DNA of 64,000 nt, from assembly GCA_964450715.1 (NCBI GenBank), contig CAYVFC010000029.1, positions 1 through 64,000 on the forward strand, read 5' to 3'. Under the pieces are notes generated by a model. That model made no database searches, was not told where the DNA came from, and saw only the letters and a program-made list of their open reading frames with translations. The translations under genes and the position numbers were made by a program. Below, one piece after another: positions 17,048 to 26,125 of this stretch. The first letter of the stretch is position 1, and every line of letters starts with the position of its first letter. Source of the stretch: CAYVFC01 sp964450715 (GTDB lineage Bacteria > Myxococcota_A > Polyangia > Polyangiales > JAFGIB01).

Positions 17048-18128
17048 CGGCTTTTTCCTCTCTTCTTCCTCTTATGCGCAGGATGGTAGCGCGTACGAAG
17101 CGTTCCAGCGCTTTCTCTCCCTTTGCGCCGCCGCTGGCCAGGTAGCCTCCTAGAAAACGCTCGATCTGTCGCCCCGGGCCGCGTTCCTCCTGAGCCCCTT
17201 TTCCCGGGCCGACCGCGGCCGGTTCCTCGCTTTGCGTCGGCAGCGCTTGCCGGTTCGAGGTAGAGGCGGTGTCGGAGAACACCTGGCTGGACAGCTCGCC
17301 CAGAGCCGCCACGATGTTCAGCTTGGTCTTCTCGGCGATATCGCCGCGGCGCAGCAGCTGCTCGTACCCGGAGAGCATTACCGCTAGGCTCTTCTTTTCC
17401 AGGTAGGAGCCGAACCGCTCCGCACCCGCGTCGTCGGCCAACCGTCCGATGGCCACCGCCGCGTCGGCCACCCCGAGCTCGAAGGCGGTGAACAGCTCCT
17501 GCAGCGCCTGCCGGGCGCCGATTTCTCCCAGGGCCAGGGCGGTCGCACCGCGAACCCTGGCGTCTGCATCCCGCAGCCCGGTGGTCAGCAGCTGGGGGAC
17601 GCGGGGATCGTCGATTGCGGAGAGCGCTCGGTAGGCCGCTTGCCGAGCTTCCGCTCGGCGGTGTTGGGTGAACTCGACGAGCGTCGCGATCGCGTCGGGC
17701 AAGCCGAGGTCACCGAGCGCTTTTAGAGCGTGATCGGTGAGATCGTCTCGCTGCCCGGTCCGGAGAAAAGCGGTCAGTCGCCGCACGGATCCGGGCTGAC
17801 GAATGCGGGAAACGGCGTCGATGGCCCGATGAGCCGCCGAGGCATCATCTCCGTCTAGCCCTCTGGCCAGGGGTTCCAGTAGGGCAGGCGAACGCGGCCG
17901 AGGTCCGCGCTCTCCGGCCGCTTCATCGCCGCCAGACGCCGCGGCGACGGCAGGCCCGAGTAGCATCGCAACGCATATCAGCCGCGCGAGCGATTCGAGC
18001 GAAACCGTTACCGGCCGCGGAGAGGTATAGAATCTGGACGCGGCTGAGCAGGTCCGCCCGGCAGCGGCGAGATACCCCCTGACCGCCGGAGCTCGCGAAC
18101 GGGGTCGGATCATCGCGAAATTGGCCAT
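17040..18128 (-). CDS. HEAT-repeat protein, probably exported
   Basis: About 362 aa if started at the ATG at 18128; the start is uncertain. A hydrophobic stretch (LICVAMLLGPAVAAASGG) about 55 residues in looks like a signal peptide but sits unusually far from this start, and no closer start codon is visible. The rest is a series of helix pairs typical of HEAT/PBS-lyase repeats, with conserved DPRVPQLLTTGLRDADARVRGATALALGEIGARQAL. Such repeats bind proteins. It overlaps the propeller lipoprotein gene by 8 bp, so the two may act together in the envelope. Confidence 0.72.
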   Translation of the reverse strand: MANFAMIRPRSRAPAVRGYLAAAGRTCSAASRFYTSPRPVTVSLESLARLICVAMLLGPAVAAASGGDEAAGERGPRPRSPALLEPLARGLDGDDASAAHRAIDAVSRIRQPGSVRRLTAFLRTGQRDDLTDHALKALGDLGLPDAIATLVEFTQHRRAEARQAAYRALSAIDDPRVPQLLTTGLRDADARVRGATALALGEIGARQALQELFTAFELGVADAAVAIGRLADDAGAERFGSYLEKKSLAVMLSGYEQLLRRGDIAEKTKLNIVAALGELSSQVFSDTASTSNRQALPTQSEEPAAVGPGKGAQEERGPGRQIERFLGGYLASGGAKGEKALERFVRATILRIRGRREEKADD

Positions 18129-18219
18129 GGCGCCGTTTTGCCGTACATTTTTTCTCGTCCGGAGGGTAGAACGAACGCCTTTCGTGCGGCCCGAGAAGGG
18201 TAACGGTGTAAAGCGAGCC

Positions 18220-20979
18220 ATGCGAGGAATTTCCGCGCTGCCAGCCACGCGTGACGGCCGGAACCCGAGCCTCGGCGCGGGCGGAGAGGCGGGATTGCGC
18301 TTTCTCGTCCGAAGTCGACTGCCGCTGCTCGGGCTGCTCTGTTTCTTGCTGGCGGGGATGGTCGTGCTGCGCAGCGCTGGAACGGCGAGTCCGGTAGACG
18401 GTCACCCCCTGGCAGCCGCGCTGGCCGACCAGGGGCTCCGTCCGGACGGCGGGCCACCGATCTGGCTCGGTCCCGAGGCCGGCCCCTTGGCGACCCGTCC
18501 GGTCCTCTTTCTGGCCTCGAGGCCGGAGGAGCTACCGGACGTCTATTTCGCCAGGGTAAGGACGGCGGGGTCGGGAGCCGTGCTCGACCTGTGGTCGCTC
18601 ACCAACATCACCCGCACCTCCAGCGCGGCGGAGCGGTCGCTCGTCCGCATCGGACCTCACGTGGCATATGGTGTGAGCTTGGGAGACAGCTACGACGCGG
18701 TCGTCGTCCTGGATACACGTGGAGAGCCGGCAGAGCTCACCGAGGGGTGGTCGACGACCCTGCGCTGGCGGAACGCGATCACGAACCTGCAGGAGAGCGG
18801 TCGGATGCGCGGTTTCGGCCGCAAACGCTACCAGCTCACCCCGGCGGCAGAAAAGCTGGTTATCCGACGCGAACAGATGCGCTTCGTACTCTTGATCGAC
18901 GGGAAGCGGGTGACCGTCGACCCCGTGACCGGAGCGGCCTCCGGGCAGAGCGAGCGAGTGACGTTCCAGCCCATGGTCAAGTCGCAGCCCGGCGCCATTA
19001 CCTGGCTGGTCGATACGGTGAGGAACGTCTCCTGGATCGGCCCCGAGTCGATAGAGTGGTTGGAGCATACGGTGTTCGGGGTCACCGACCGGGCGGAACG
19101 GCTCTACTACGGGCTATTCGGCGCGGACACCGCGGCCGCGGTCGAGGAGGAGCTAGGCATCAAGCGGCAGCGAAAGCGCGAGCCGGAAACGCCGGCGGAG
19201 GAGCAGGTCGACCTGGGCTGGCCCCCGCCAGCTCTTCGACCGCAGCTGGATGACCCCGTAAAGGGAGAAGGCGAGTGGATGGCCGCGGCCGATTCGGATT
19301 TCGTCAATGCCTATCCGAATGCGCCGGAGCCCTTTTATCAGACCTTTATCCGCGTGGATCCGGAGCGGCCTTACACGCGCGTGTACCTGACAGCATGGGA
19401 CCCGCGGCTGGTTCAGCTGCACATCGCCATGGGTACGGTAGAGCCGGAGAGCGCGACCGGAAAGACCGGATCGGGAATGATACCGCGCGACCCCGACATC
19501 CTGCGGCGTCTGGTCGGCGCTTTCAACGGGGGGTTCCAGGCCATGCACGGCGAGTTCGGCATGATGTCCGACGGAGAGGTCTACCTGCCCCCCAAGCCCT
19601 GGGCGGCCACGGTATCGGTTTTCGATGATGGGCGCGTGGGCGTGGGGTCGTGGCGCGGCCCCGGTCGGAGAAAGTGGGACGAGGAAGCGGCCAATCGGCA
19701 GATACCGGATGATATGATCTCCATGCGCCAAAACCTCACCAGCGTGGTGGAGGACGGCGTTTACAACCCGTGGAAGCGCTGGTGGTGGGGGGCGGCCCCG
19801 GAGTTGGCCGAAGAGCAGACCTATATCTACCGTTCCGGGATCTGCCTGACCGAGGAGCGCTTCATGGCCTTCTTTTGGGGCGATTCGATGGGCCCGGAGG
19901 AGCTCGGCAAGGCCATGCTGGCTGCCCGCTGTGTGCGCGGGATCCACCTGGACATGAACAGCAAGCACACGGGATTCGAGTTCTATAAGACCTATCCGCC
20001 CGGTAGCCCGCCGCCCGAGCCGCTGGATCGCGATTTCTCCCCGGCCGAGGCCGAGGGCGCGATAAGGGGATCGGGGGGGTTCGGATTCCGGGCGCGCAAG
20101 GCGGTCACCGCCATGAAGCAGCTGCGTTTCCCGCGTTACGTGGGGCGCGATCCGCGGGACTTCTTCTACCTTACCCTGAAACCGATCCTGCCCGGTCCCG
20201 ATCTGGTGGTCGCTGGCGAGAGGGTCCGTTTCGTCACGGCCGGGCTGCCCAGCGCGGGTTGGCCTCGTGCCTTTGCCCGGGCCGAGCTGTCCGACGGCCA
20301 GGCAGCTCGGATCCGTCTGGTGAGAATCGACCCGACCAGAGCGCTACCGGAGCCGCTCGCCGACGAGAGCCACGTCAGGGCGCTAGGCTACCTATCGCGG
20401 AAATCGTCGTCGCCCGCGCTCCCAGACCGGCGAACGAGCGGGTCGACCGCGGACAGCGATCTCGTGACAGGAGAACCGCGAGAGATCGCGCCCGGAAACG
20501 GTGCGCTTTACGCTGAGCGGTGGAAGCTGGGATGGCGTTACTCGGTAGGCAAGCCGAGACGGTCGGCCGTGGTGCTGCTCGAGGGCCGGCTGCTGTCAAA
20601 GGCGCCGGATGCGGGTGCCGCGATCGGGCCCGATACGGATGGCTTCCTGGTATACGCCGAATGCGAGTCCGCGGACGGCGCCCTGCTGCGGGCGCGCCTA
20701 CGGGATGCGGGGGTGAACGCGGCCATCGCGCTCGAACCGGGAGAACGCCTGGTTCTGGTCGATAACGACTCGTACACCGGCGCGGACGGGACACCCGGCG
20801 TCACCATCGATCCGCGTCGGGACCTGGCCTTCCTGGCCGATGAGCGTGCGGCTGCCCATGTCTTGTTTCCGGACACAGAACCCAAGCCCTATCGGTTCTG
20901 GGGCTGGTTGCAGGGCAAGCGGGTACGCTACTTCCCTCAAGGGCCTCCCCGCTTCCCCTTGCCAGACGCCTTGAAGTAG
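18220..20979 (+). CDS. Membrane-anchored phosphodiester glycosidase-like protein
   Basis: 919 aa from the ATG at 18220; an in-frame start at 18121 is possible but overlaps the divergent gene. One N-terminal membrane segment (about 29-50) anchors a large exported part. The region from about 430 (GAFNGGFQAMHGEFGMMSDGEVYLPPKPWAATVSVFDDGRVGVG) to about 600 (RCVRGIHLDMNSKHTGFEFY) has the NAGPA/phosphodiester-glycosidase pattern. That family removes GlcNAc from phosphodiester-linked sugars or acts on bacterial surface glycans. N-terminal and C-terminal parts are not recognised. Likely role: envelope glycan processing, at the level of family only. Confidence 0.72.
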   Translation: MRGISALPATRDGRNPSLGAGGEAGLRFLVRSRLPLLGLLCFLLAGMVVLRSAGTASPVDGHPLAAALADQGLRPDGGPPIWLGPEAGPLATRPVLFLASRPEELPDVYFARVRTAGSGAVLDLWSLTNITRTSSAAERSLVRIGPHVAYGVSLGDSYDAVVVLDTRGEPAELTEGWSTTLRWRNAITNLQESGRMRGFGRKRYQLTPAAEKLVIRREQMRFVLLIDGKRVTVDPVTGAASGQSERVTFQPMVKSQPGAITWLVDTVRNVSWIGPESIEWLEHTVFGVTDRAERLYYGLFGADTAAAVEEELGIKRQRKREPETPAEEQVDLGWPPPALRPQLDDPVKGEGEWMAAADSDFVNAYPNAPEPFYQTFIRVDPERPYTRVYLTAWDPRLVQLHIAMGTVEPESATGKTGSGMIPRDPDILRRLVGAFNGGFQAMHGEFGMMSDGEVYLPPKPWAATVSVFDDGRVGVGSWRGPGRRKWDEEAANRQIPDDMISMRQNLTSVVEDGVYNPWKRWWWGAAPELAEEQTYIYRSGICLTEERFMAFFWGDSMGPEELGKAMLAARCVRGIHLDMNSKHTGFEFYKTYPPGSPPPEPLDRDFSPAEAEGAIRGSGGFGFRARKAVTAMKQLRFPRYVGRDPRDFFYLTLKPILPGPDLVVAGERVRFVTAGLPSAGWPRAFARAELSDGQAARIRLVRIDPTRALPEPLADESHVRALGYLSRKSSSPALPDRRTSGSTADSDLVTGEPREIAPGNGALYAERWKLGWRYSVGKPRRSAVVLLEGRLLSKAPDAGAAIGPDTDGFLVYAECESADGALLRARLRDAGVNAAIALEPGERLVLVDNDSYTGADGTPGVTIDPRRDLAFLADERAAAHVLFPDTEPKPYRFWGWLQGKRVRYFPQGPPRFPLPDALK

Positions 20980-21189
20980 CGCAAATCGCACCTACTCGCT
21001 GGAAATTCGCCCGCCGAGGCCCGACTGGCTCGGCGAAAGCGTATGGACTGAACCGGGGTATCTGGGGTATGAGTGCCGCGCGAATGCATGACTGATCTTG
21101 CCACCGCTGTGCAGTTCAGGTACATTTTTACTTTTTTGAAGACGCGCCTCGAGCCTGGCTTCGAGACAGTCCGCTAGAAGAGGGTCCAG

Positions 21190-23658
21190 GTGCCGAAGCC
21201 AATTCGTTTCGGTAAGTACTACTTGCTCGAACGCATCAACGTCGGGGGCATGGCTGAGGTGTTCAAGGCCAAGGCCGTCGGGGTGGAGGGATTCGAGCGC
21301 CTGGTGGCGGTCAAGCGGATATTGCCCAATATCGCCGAGGACGAGGAGTTCATCACCATGTTCGTCGATGAGGCGAAGATCGCGGTGCAGCTCACGCACG
21401 CGAACATCGCCCAGATCTTTGACCTGGGGAAGGTGAACGACGCCTATTTCATCGCGCTGGAGTACGTTCACGGCAAGGATGCGCGGGCGCTCTTCAACCG
21501 CGCCCGCAACCGCGGCGAGCGCATCCCCATGCCGCTGGCCTGCTACGTGATCATGAAGGTCTGCGAGGCGCTCGACTACGCCCACAACAAAAAGGACGCG
21601 AGCGGCAACCCGTTGAAGTTCGTGCACCGGGACGTATCGCCGCAGAACGTGCTCGTCTCCTACGAGGGAGAGGTGAAGGTCATCGATTTCGGCATCGCCA
21701 AGGCAGCGGGAAAGGCGAGTAAGACCCGGGCCGGCATCCTCAAGGGCAAGTTCGGATATATGTCCCCCGAGCAGGTCAAGGGCATGGATATCGATCGCCG
21801 CAGCGATATCTTCGGCGTCGGGATCTGTCTGTACGAGATGCTGACCGGTGAGCGGCTGTTTGCGGGGGAGAGCGATTTCTCTACGGTCGAGAAGGTGCGC
21901 AAGGTCGACATCATGCCGCCCAGCACCTACAACCGGCGCATACCGGAGGATCTCGAGCGCATCGTGCTTAAGGCGTTGGCGGGCAACCTAACCGAGCGCT
22001 ACCAGACCGCGACCGAGCTGCACGATGATCTGCAGGCCTTCGTCCAGTCCAGCGGAAACGATTTCAACCGCAAGGAGCTGGCCTCGTTCATGAAGAGCTA
22101 CTTCGCCGAGGAGCTGGCGCAGGAGTCGGCGCGCGACAAGCAATACGCCGCCATGAAGCTTTCGGACGAGGAGGAGGAAGACGATCCGGACGGCTTCGAC
22201 GAGCTGGTTGCCGCCGGTACGCCGAGCAGCGTGGGCTCGGAAAGTGGTAGGGCGCCCGCTTCCAACCCGTCTGCCCGCGGCTCGGACGTCCGTAGCCAGC
22301 CACGCAAGCGTACGCCTACCCTGCTCGGTATGCCGCAGAACGCCCACAACCCGCACGGCGTGGGCTCGAATCCCGGAATGCCGCGGGTCAGCACGCCCAA
22401 GCCGGCGGTCCCGCGCCTGGTTCCGAGACCGCACTCCATCCCTCCGGGCAATATACCCACGCCGCGCCGCCCACCGGCGCCCTCGGCCTCAGCGGCCCGG
22501 CTGGACATGGACTGGGATGACGAGGAGCTGTCGACTCAGATTTACGACAAGCCGGAGAGCCCCTTGCCGCAGTCGTCACCGGTATTCGCGCCGCGTCCCG
22601 CTCCCTACCAGAGCCAGCCGCAGGTATACGACTCGCTGCCGGTACCCGCGCCGGTACCGGCAGATATCGCGCGCCAGGTGGTTCCCTCACCCTATCCGGA
22701 CCAGCGCGGGCGAAGGCTGGACGAGCCGACGGACGTGATCCCGGAGGAGGTGGAGCTCATCTCGCCCAGGCCGAGGTCCGGGCCGAGGGTCCTCGGCGTG
22801 ATCGGTGCGATGCTCGCTCTGGTCGTGACCGCGGCTGTAGCCGCCTTCGTCTTCATGAGCCGGGAAGAAGAGAGCAGCACCATCTTCGTCAGGACCGCTC
22901 CACCGGATGCCGAGGTCAAGATAGACGGCAAGCGCGTTTCGGGGGAACGCAGCCCCTACGTCATCACCAACGTCAAGCCCGGTGTCGCTCACCTGATCGA
23001 GGTCGGCAAGAGCGGTTTCGAGCCCTGGACGGCCAACGTGGTTATCGAGCCCGGCAAGACGGAGCAACGGTACGCCACGCTCAAGCCGGTCGAGTCGGGA
23101 TTCGCCCTGGACTCGAAGCCGAGCGCCGCTACCGTATTCGTAGACGATAGCGAGCTGGCGCAGAAGACTCCTGTACGCGTAACAGCGCTCTCTCCGGGGA
23201 CGCACCGCATTCGCGTGGTGGGCGGCACGGGATACGCTCCGTGGGAGACGCAGATCCACGTTGTTTCCGGCACCGTGCTCGAATTGCCCACGGCCGAGCT
23301 GCTACCCGAATCGGGCGAGGAAGAACCCCCGAAGACGACGCGGCGGGAGAAACCACAGCCGCCACGGCCGACGATAGAGGGGCCGTCCAAGCCCATACAG
23401 CCGACTCGGAAGAAGAAAAGCGGCCCGGCGGTCTTGCTCGCCAAGGGTAAGCTCCGCATCAATACCCGTCCCTGGTCACAGGTTTACGTCGACGGCAAGC
23501 TGATCGGAAACACGTCGCAGATGGGGATCCCGCTGACACCGGGACGCCATCGGGTCAAGCTGGTGAACAGCCAGTTCGGGATTCAGAAGACCCTTTCGGT
23601 GGACATCCCGGCGGGAGAGACGGTCACCAGGATATTGACGCTGACCCCGGGAATGTAA
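21190..23658 (+). CDS. Ser/Thr protein kinase with C-terminal PEGA domains
   Basis: 822 aa from a GTG with AGAGGG upstream. The kinase domain spans about 8-280: Gly-rich loop NVGGMAEVFKA, Lys in AVKRI, HRD at about 146 (VHRDVSPQNVLV) and DFG at about 165 (IDFGIAKA), so it should be active. A Pro/Ser-rich linker (about 330-530) is probably disordered and phosphorylated. One membrane segment (about 535-557) is followed by three PEGA-like domains (about 562-637, 637-703, 750-822), with characteristic PPDAEVKIDGKRV and RPWSQVYVDGKLIG. PEGA domains face outside and may bind the cell wall. The kinase would signal from envelope to cytoplasm. Confidence 0.93.
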   Translation: MPKPIRFGKYYLLERINVGGMAEVFKAKAVGVEGFERLVAVKRILPNIAEDEEFITMFVDEAKIAVQLTHANIAQIFDLGKVNDAYFIALEYVHGKDARALFNRARNRGERIPMPLACYVIMKVCEALDYAHNKKDASGNPLKFVHRDVSPQNVLVSYEGEVKVIDFGIAKAAGKASKTRAGILKGKFGYMSPEQVKGMDIDRRSDIFGVGICLYEMLTGERLFAGESDFSTVEKVRKVDIMPPSTYNRRIPEDLERIVLKALAGNLTERYQTATELHDDLQAFVQSSGNDFNRKELASFMKSYFAEELAQESARDKQYAAMKLSDEEEEDDPDGFDELVAAGTPSSVGSESGRAPASNPSARGSDVRSQPRKRTPTLLGMPQNAHNPHGVGSNPGMPRVSTPKPAVPRLVPRPHSIPPGNIPTPRRPPAPSASAARLDMDWDDEELSTQIYDKPESPLPQSSPVFAPRPAPYQSQPQVYDSLPVPAPVPADIARQVVPSPYPDQRGRRLDEPTDVIPEEVELISPRPRSGPRVLGVIGAMLALVVTAAVAAFVFMSREEESSTIFVRTAPPDAEVKIDGKRVSGERSPYVITNVKPGVAHLIEVGKSGFEPWTANVVIEPGKTEQRYATLKPVESGFALDSKPSAATVFVDDSELAQKTPVRVTALSPGTHRIRVVGGTGYAPWETQIHVVSGTVLELPTAELLPESGEEEPPKTTRREKPQPPRPTIEGPSKPIQPTRKKKSGPAVLLAKGKLRINTRPWSQVYVDGKLIGNTSQMGIPLTPGRHRVKLVNSQFGIQKTLSVDIPAGETVTRILTLTPGM

Positions 23659-23664
23659 ATGTAG

Positions 23665-23682
23665 GGGAGGTTGCCCCCTCCC
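23665..23682. terminator. Possible hairpin between convergent genes
   Basis: GGGAGG (23665-23670) pairs with CCTCCC (23677-23682) around a six-base loop, 7 bp after the kinase stop and before the convergent pilin-like gene. There is no T-tract, so termination here is only a possibility. Confidence 0.3.
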
Positions 23683-23716
23683 GTTCTGGCTTGCCCCCTG
23701 CATTTGCCCGTCCCTA

Positions 23717-24274
23717 CTACTCGGTTCGGTCCCTGGCCAGCAATAAGCGGGAGGAGACCAGCCCGCCGGCTTCGTCGGCCACGAACGATCGCTCGAAGGT
23801 CGAGTACTCCCCGTCACCGTCCAGGTCTCCCTCAGCCCTCAGCACGAGCAGTCGCTTCCCCGCGACGGGCTCGGGCGCGCAACCCGCTTGGTCCGGGAGA
23901 AAAGAGTAGCGATAGCGCAGGCGGACGGATGGAGCGAAACCCAGGGCCCGCCAGGTTTCTGTTCCGGGCGTTTGCGGAGAGGCGAAGTCTACCTCGACCG
24001 GATCTGGCGACGGCGTTTCCGGTGCCGGTCCGGCCGCCGAGGGAAGGCACCGCTCGACGCGCTCGCCTTCGGCAAGGAGGTGAGCGGTCCGGTAGTAGGC
24101 GGCGGAGGCCCGGTAGAGCGCCTCGAGCTGTATCGGCGCTTCCGCTACCTTGCTGGTCCTCACGTTTTTCGAGAAGGTCGGCAGGGTTACGGCGAGCACG
24201 ATCCCCGCGATGCAGAGCAGCAACGCGACTTCCACCATGGTCAGGCCCGCTCTATTCGTCCTGTTCGGCCTCAT
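23717..24274 (-). CDS. Prepilin-type (pseudopilin-like) protein
   Basis: 185 aa from the ATG at 24274. The N-terminus is a class III prepilin signal: short basic leader, Gly at residue 10, then LTMVEVALLL with Glu at +5, followed by a hydrophobic helix. The remainder is a small globular pilin-type domain with Cys residues and an EGDLDGDGEYSTFERS segment also found in the larger pilin nearby. A prepilin peptidase would cut after Gly and the protein would enter a type IV pilus or type II secretion pseudopilus. The gene starts inside the end of the TPR gene (23-bp overlap), so both are likely translated together. Confidence 0.85.
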   Translation of the reverse strand: MRPNRTNRAGLTMVEVALLLCIAGIVLAVTLPTFSKNVRTSKVAEAPIQLEALYRASAAYYRTAHLLAEGERVERCLPSAAGPAPETPSPDPVEVDFASPQTPGTETWRALGFAPSVRLRYRYSFLPDQAGCAPEPVAGKRLLVLRAEGDLDGDGEYSTFERSFVADEAGGLVSSRLLLARDRTE

Positions 24275-25151
24275 CGATACGGTCCAGCAAGGGGTCGAAG
24301 TAGTGCCGAAGCTGCCGGTATCCGTCGAACGGAGGTCGAGGGCCGACCATCCAGTAGAAGGTGCCCGAAAGATACGGGAAGTGCTCTCGCCGCTCCTGCT
24401 CGTAATTGGACACGGCGTGCCGGAGGGCCTCGGCATGAGCCGCGCTCCGCAGCTGTCGCAGCCTGATCTCGATGCGGCGCCGGACCTGCGGATCGAAGGT
24501 GCTATGGTACGCCTCTTCCAGATGGTGGATGGCTTGCTCGGTTTGCCCCAGCTTTTCCAGCTGCGAGGCGTTGGTCAAGACCAGCCACGGGGGGCCGGCT
24601 CCGCGCAGGACGGCCGTCTGCAGGTGCTCAATGCCCCGGCGTCGGGCCTCGTTTCGCTCCTCGGGATCTTCGAGCAACGGAACCAGCTCGAATCGATAGG
24701 TGGCTCCCAGGTCCCAGGCCAGGTCTCCGTTGTTCGGAAAGAGGCGTACGCCGCGTTCCAGGTAGGCGAGGGCCCTGCGGGCGTCGTCCGTGGTAATCTC
24801 GCCGGTCCGGTACAGGGCGCAGCTAGCCACCCAGCGGTAGACCGCCAAGAACCGCTCGTCGAGTGCCAGCATCGCGTCCGTGTAGGCATACAGGTTTTTG
24901 ACCTCGCCCTTGTGGTAGAGTTCTTCGCCGAAGTAGATGAGCGCTTTCATCCAGATCAGGTCGGCGAGCGCCTCGCGGTAGCCGAGGGAAAAGAGCTTTA
25001 GCCAGACGGGCGGGGGTAGGTAGTAGACGTCCTCGTAGCGCTGTGTCGACAGGTAGTGGCCCGTGGCCTGCTCCCGCAGCCGCCCGGCGCCACCTACTGC
25101 GCCGACCAGGAGCAGGGCGACTATCAGGTCGGTGCCGATACGCCTGTTCAT
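24252..25151 (-). CDS. TPR-like membrane-anchored protein of the pilin cluster
   Basis: 299 aa. One hydrophobic segment near the N-terminus (about 8-24) suggests a signal anchor. The rest is helical and TPR-like, with recognisable repeat units around YRWVASCALYRTGEITTDDARRALAYLERGVRLFPNNGDLAWDLG and WLVLTNASQLEKLGQTEQAIHHLEEAY. Its location between two pilin genes and its overlap with the downstream pseudopilin gene suggest a role in pilus or secretion-complex assembly. This is inference from context; TPR proteins such as PilF-like factors do that job in other bacteria, but I do not claim orthology. Confidence 0.75.
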   Translation of the reverse strand: MNRRIGTDLIVALLLVGAVGGAGRLREQATGHYLSTQRYEDVYYLPPPVWLKLFSLGYREALADLIWMKALIYFGEELYHKGEVKNLYAYTDAMLALDERFLAVYRWVASCALYRTGEITTDDARRALAYLERGVRLFPNNGDLAWDLGATYRFELVPLLEDPEERNEARRRGIEHLQTAVLRGAGPPWLVLTNASQLEKLGQTEQAIHHLEEAYHSTFDPQVRRRIEIRLRQLRSAAHAEALRHAVSNYEQERREHFPYLSGTFYWMVGPRPPFDGYRQLRHYFDPLLDRIDEAEQDE

Positions 25152-25176
25152 GCTCGGAAAATAGAGTAACCGGGCT

Positions 25177-25215
25177 TAAAAAGCAAAGCTCCCCGCGGCG
25201 CCGCGGGGAGCTTTG
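25177..25215 (-). terminator. Rho-independent terminator of the pilin gene
   Basis: A 32-bp perfect palindrome (25184-25215, centred on GCGC) is followed, on the minus strand, by a CTTTTTAA run. It lies 25-63 bp downstream of the pilin stop codon and before the TPR gene, the position expected for a strong intrinsic terminator. It should separate high pilin expression from the downstream genes. Confidence 0.9.
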
Positions 25216-25239
25216 GCCTTGCTGCCGGAAGTGTACGCC

Positions 25240-25779
25240 CTACTCGATCTCGTTCTGGATATAGAAGCCGCGCGCGTGGTAAAGCTCGTTCTCGCTATCG
25301 GAACCGATAGCGAGCTCGAATCTGCTGTTGGTTTCGTCGGAGTCCAGGTCACCCTCCGCGTACGCCGTGTAGATACTCGTGTTTTCGCTCGAGTTATCGC
25401 ATTGGGCCGACGAGCTTATCAACCCGTAACCGAAGTAGATGTAGTCGGCGATCGAGAAGCCGAGCGCCTGGGTAGACGTACCGGAGCCATAGCGTTGTTT
25501 GGCTCCGTCCGGGTTGGCGGGGGTCAAGGGAGCGCTGTCAACCGTGCAGTGACCCGATGTGCTCGCCGTCAGACCCTCACCCGTTCGCTCCTGGTTGTAG
25601 TAGGAAGCCGAGGACTTGAACAGCTCGTTGAGGTTACCGGTCGCCTCCGCGGTCTTGGAACGTCGGACGTAACCGACGAACGCCGGGATGGCCAACGCGG
25701 CGAGAATGCCGAGGATCGCGACCACGATCATCAGCTCGATCAGAGTAAAACCTGACCTCTTCTTAAATAACTTCGCCAT
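25240..25779 (-). CDS. Type IV pilin-like major pilin candidate
   Basis: 179 aa from the ATG at 25779, with a GGAAGG ribosome site. Class III signal: MAKLFKKRSG followed by FTLIELMIVVAILGILAAL, with Glu at +5; the peptidase would cut after Gly10. The helix continues through FVGYVRRSKTAEATGNLNELFKSSASYY, the usual pilin alpha-1. The globular part has two Cys (CTVDSAP and AQCDNSS) that could form a disulphide, and ends with DLDSDETNSRFELAIGSD. It has its own sigma-54 promoter and strong terminator, suggesting the abundant pilin. I do not use the name pilA, since a pseudopilin role cannot be excluded. Confidence 0.9.
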   Translation of the reverse strand: MAKLFKKRSGFTLIELMIVVAILGILAALAIPAFVGYVRRSKTAEATGNLNELFKSSASYYNQERTGEGLTASTSGHCTVDSAPLTPANPDGAKQRYGSGTSTQALGFSIADYIYFGYGLISSSAQCDNSSENTSIYTAYAEGDLDSDETNSRFELAIGSDSENELYHARGFYIQNEIE

Positions 25780-25886
25780 GGATTCGCACCTTCCTTTCGA
25801 TATCGTTGAGAACGTTCTCACTGCGTCGAACCCGGTTAGCGAAACTGGCCCGGTATCCGGAATTCGACGCTCAGGCCTCGCGAATT

Positions 25887-25905
25887 AAAGCAGATACCGT
25901 ACCAA
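25887..25905 (-). promoter_or_regulatory. Sigma-54 (-24/-12) promoter of the pilin gene
   Basis: Read on the minus strand, TTGGTACGGTATCTGCTTT has the invariant GG and GC separated exactly as in sigma-54 promoters (12 nt from first G to the G of GC) and matches YTGGCACGNNNNTTGCW at all but two informative positions. It lies about 110 bp before the pilin start, in an AT-rich region. A PilR-like sigma-54 activator is encoded about 870 bp upstream of it (26776-28173), consistent with control of this gene. Confidence 0.75.
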
Positions 25906-26023
25906 AAGGTAAAAAACACTGATAACTATTTGATTTAAAACGTATAATTTATAAACCTCGCTTCAGAGGTACTACATTTTCCTACCCCAATTTCGAGACG
26001 CTCAGCGTCACCAGCAAGCCCCT

Positions 26024-26044
26024 TGGTGACGAAAAACGTCACCA
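26024..26044. other. Perfect 8-bp hairpin with A5/T5 loop
   Basis: TGGTGACG (24-31) pairs with CGTCACCA (37-44) around five As (five Ts on the minus strand). It lies about 80 bp past the stop of the 26126-26689 pilin gene. No T-tract follows on either strand, so it could be a weak terminator or a binding site. The rest of 25906-26125 is AT-rich and without a gene. Confidence 0.4.
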
Positions 26045-26125
26045 GTTCGAACGGCCAAGCCCTGCGTCCTGCGGTACACACAAGAGCCCATAGGAGCGCC
26101 CGCTCGTACCCCTCCGGTCTGGTCG

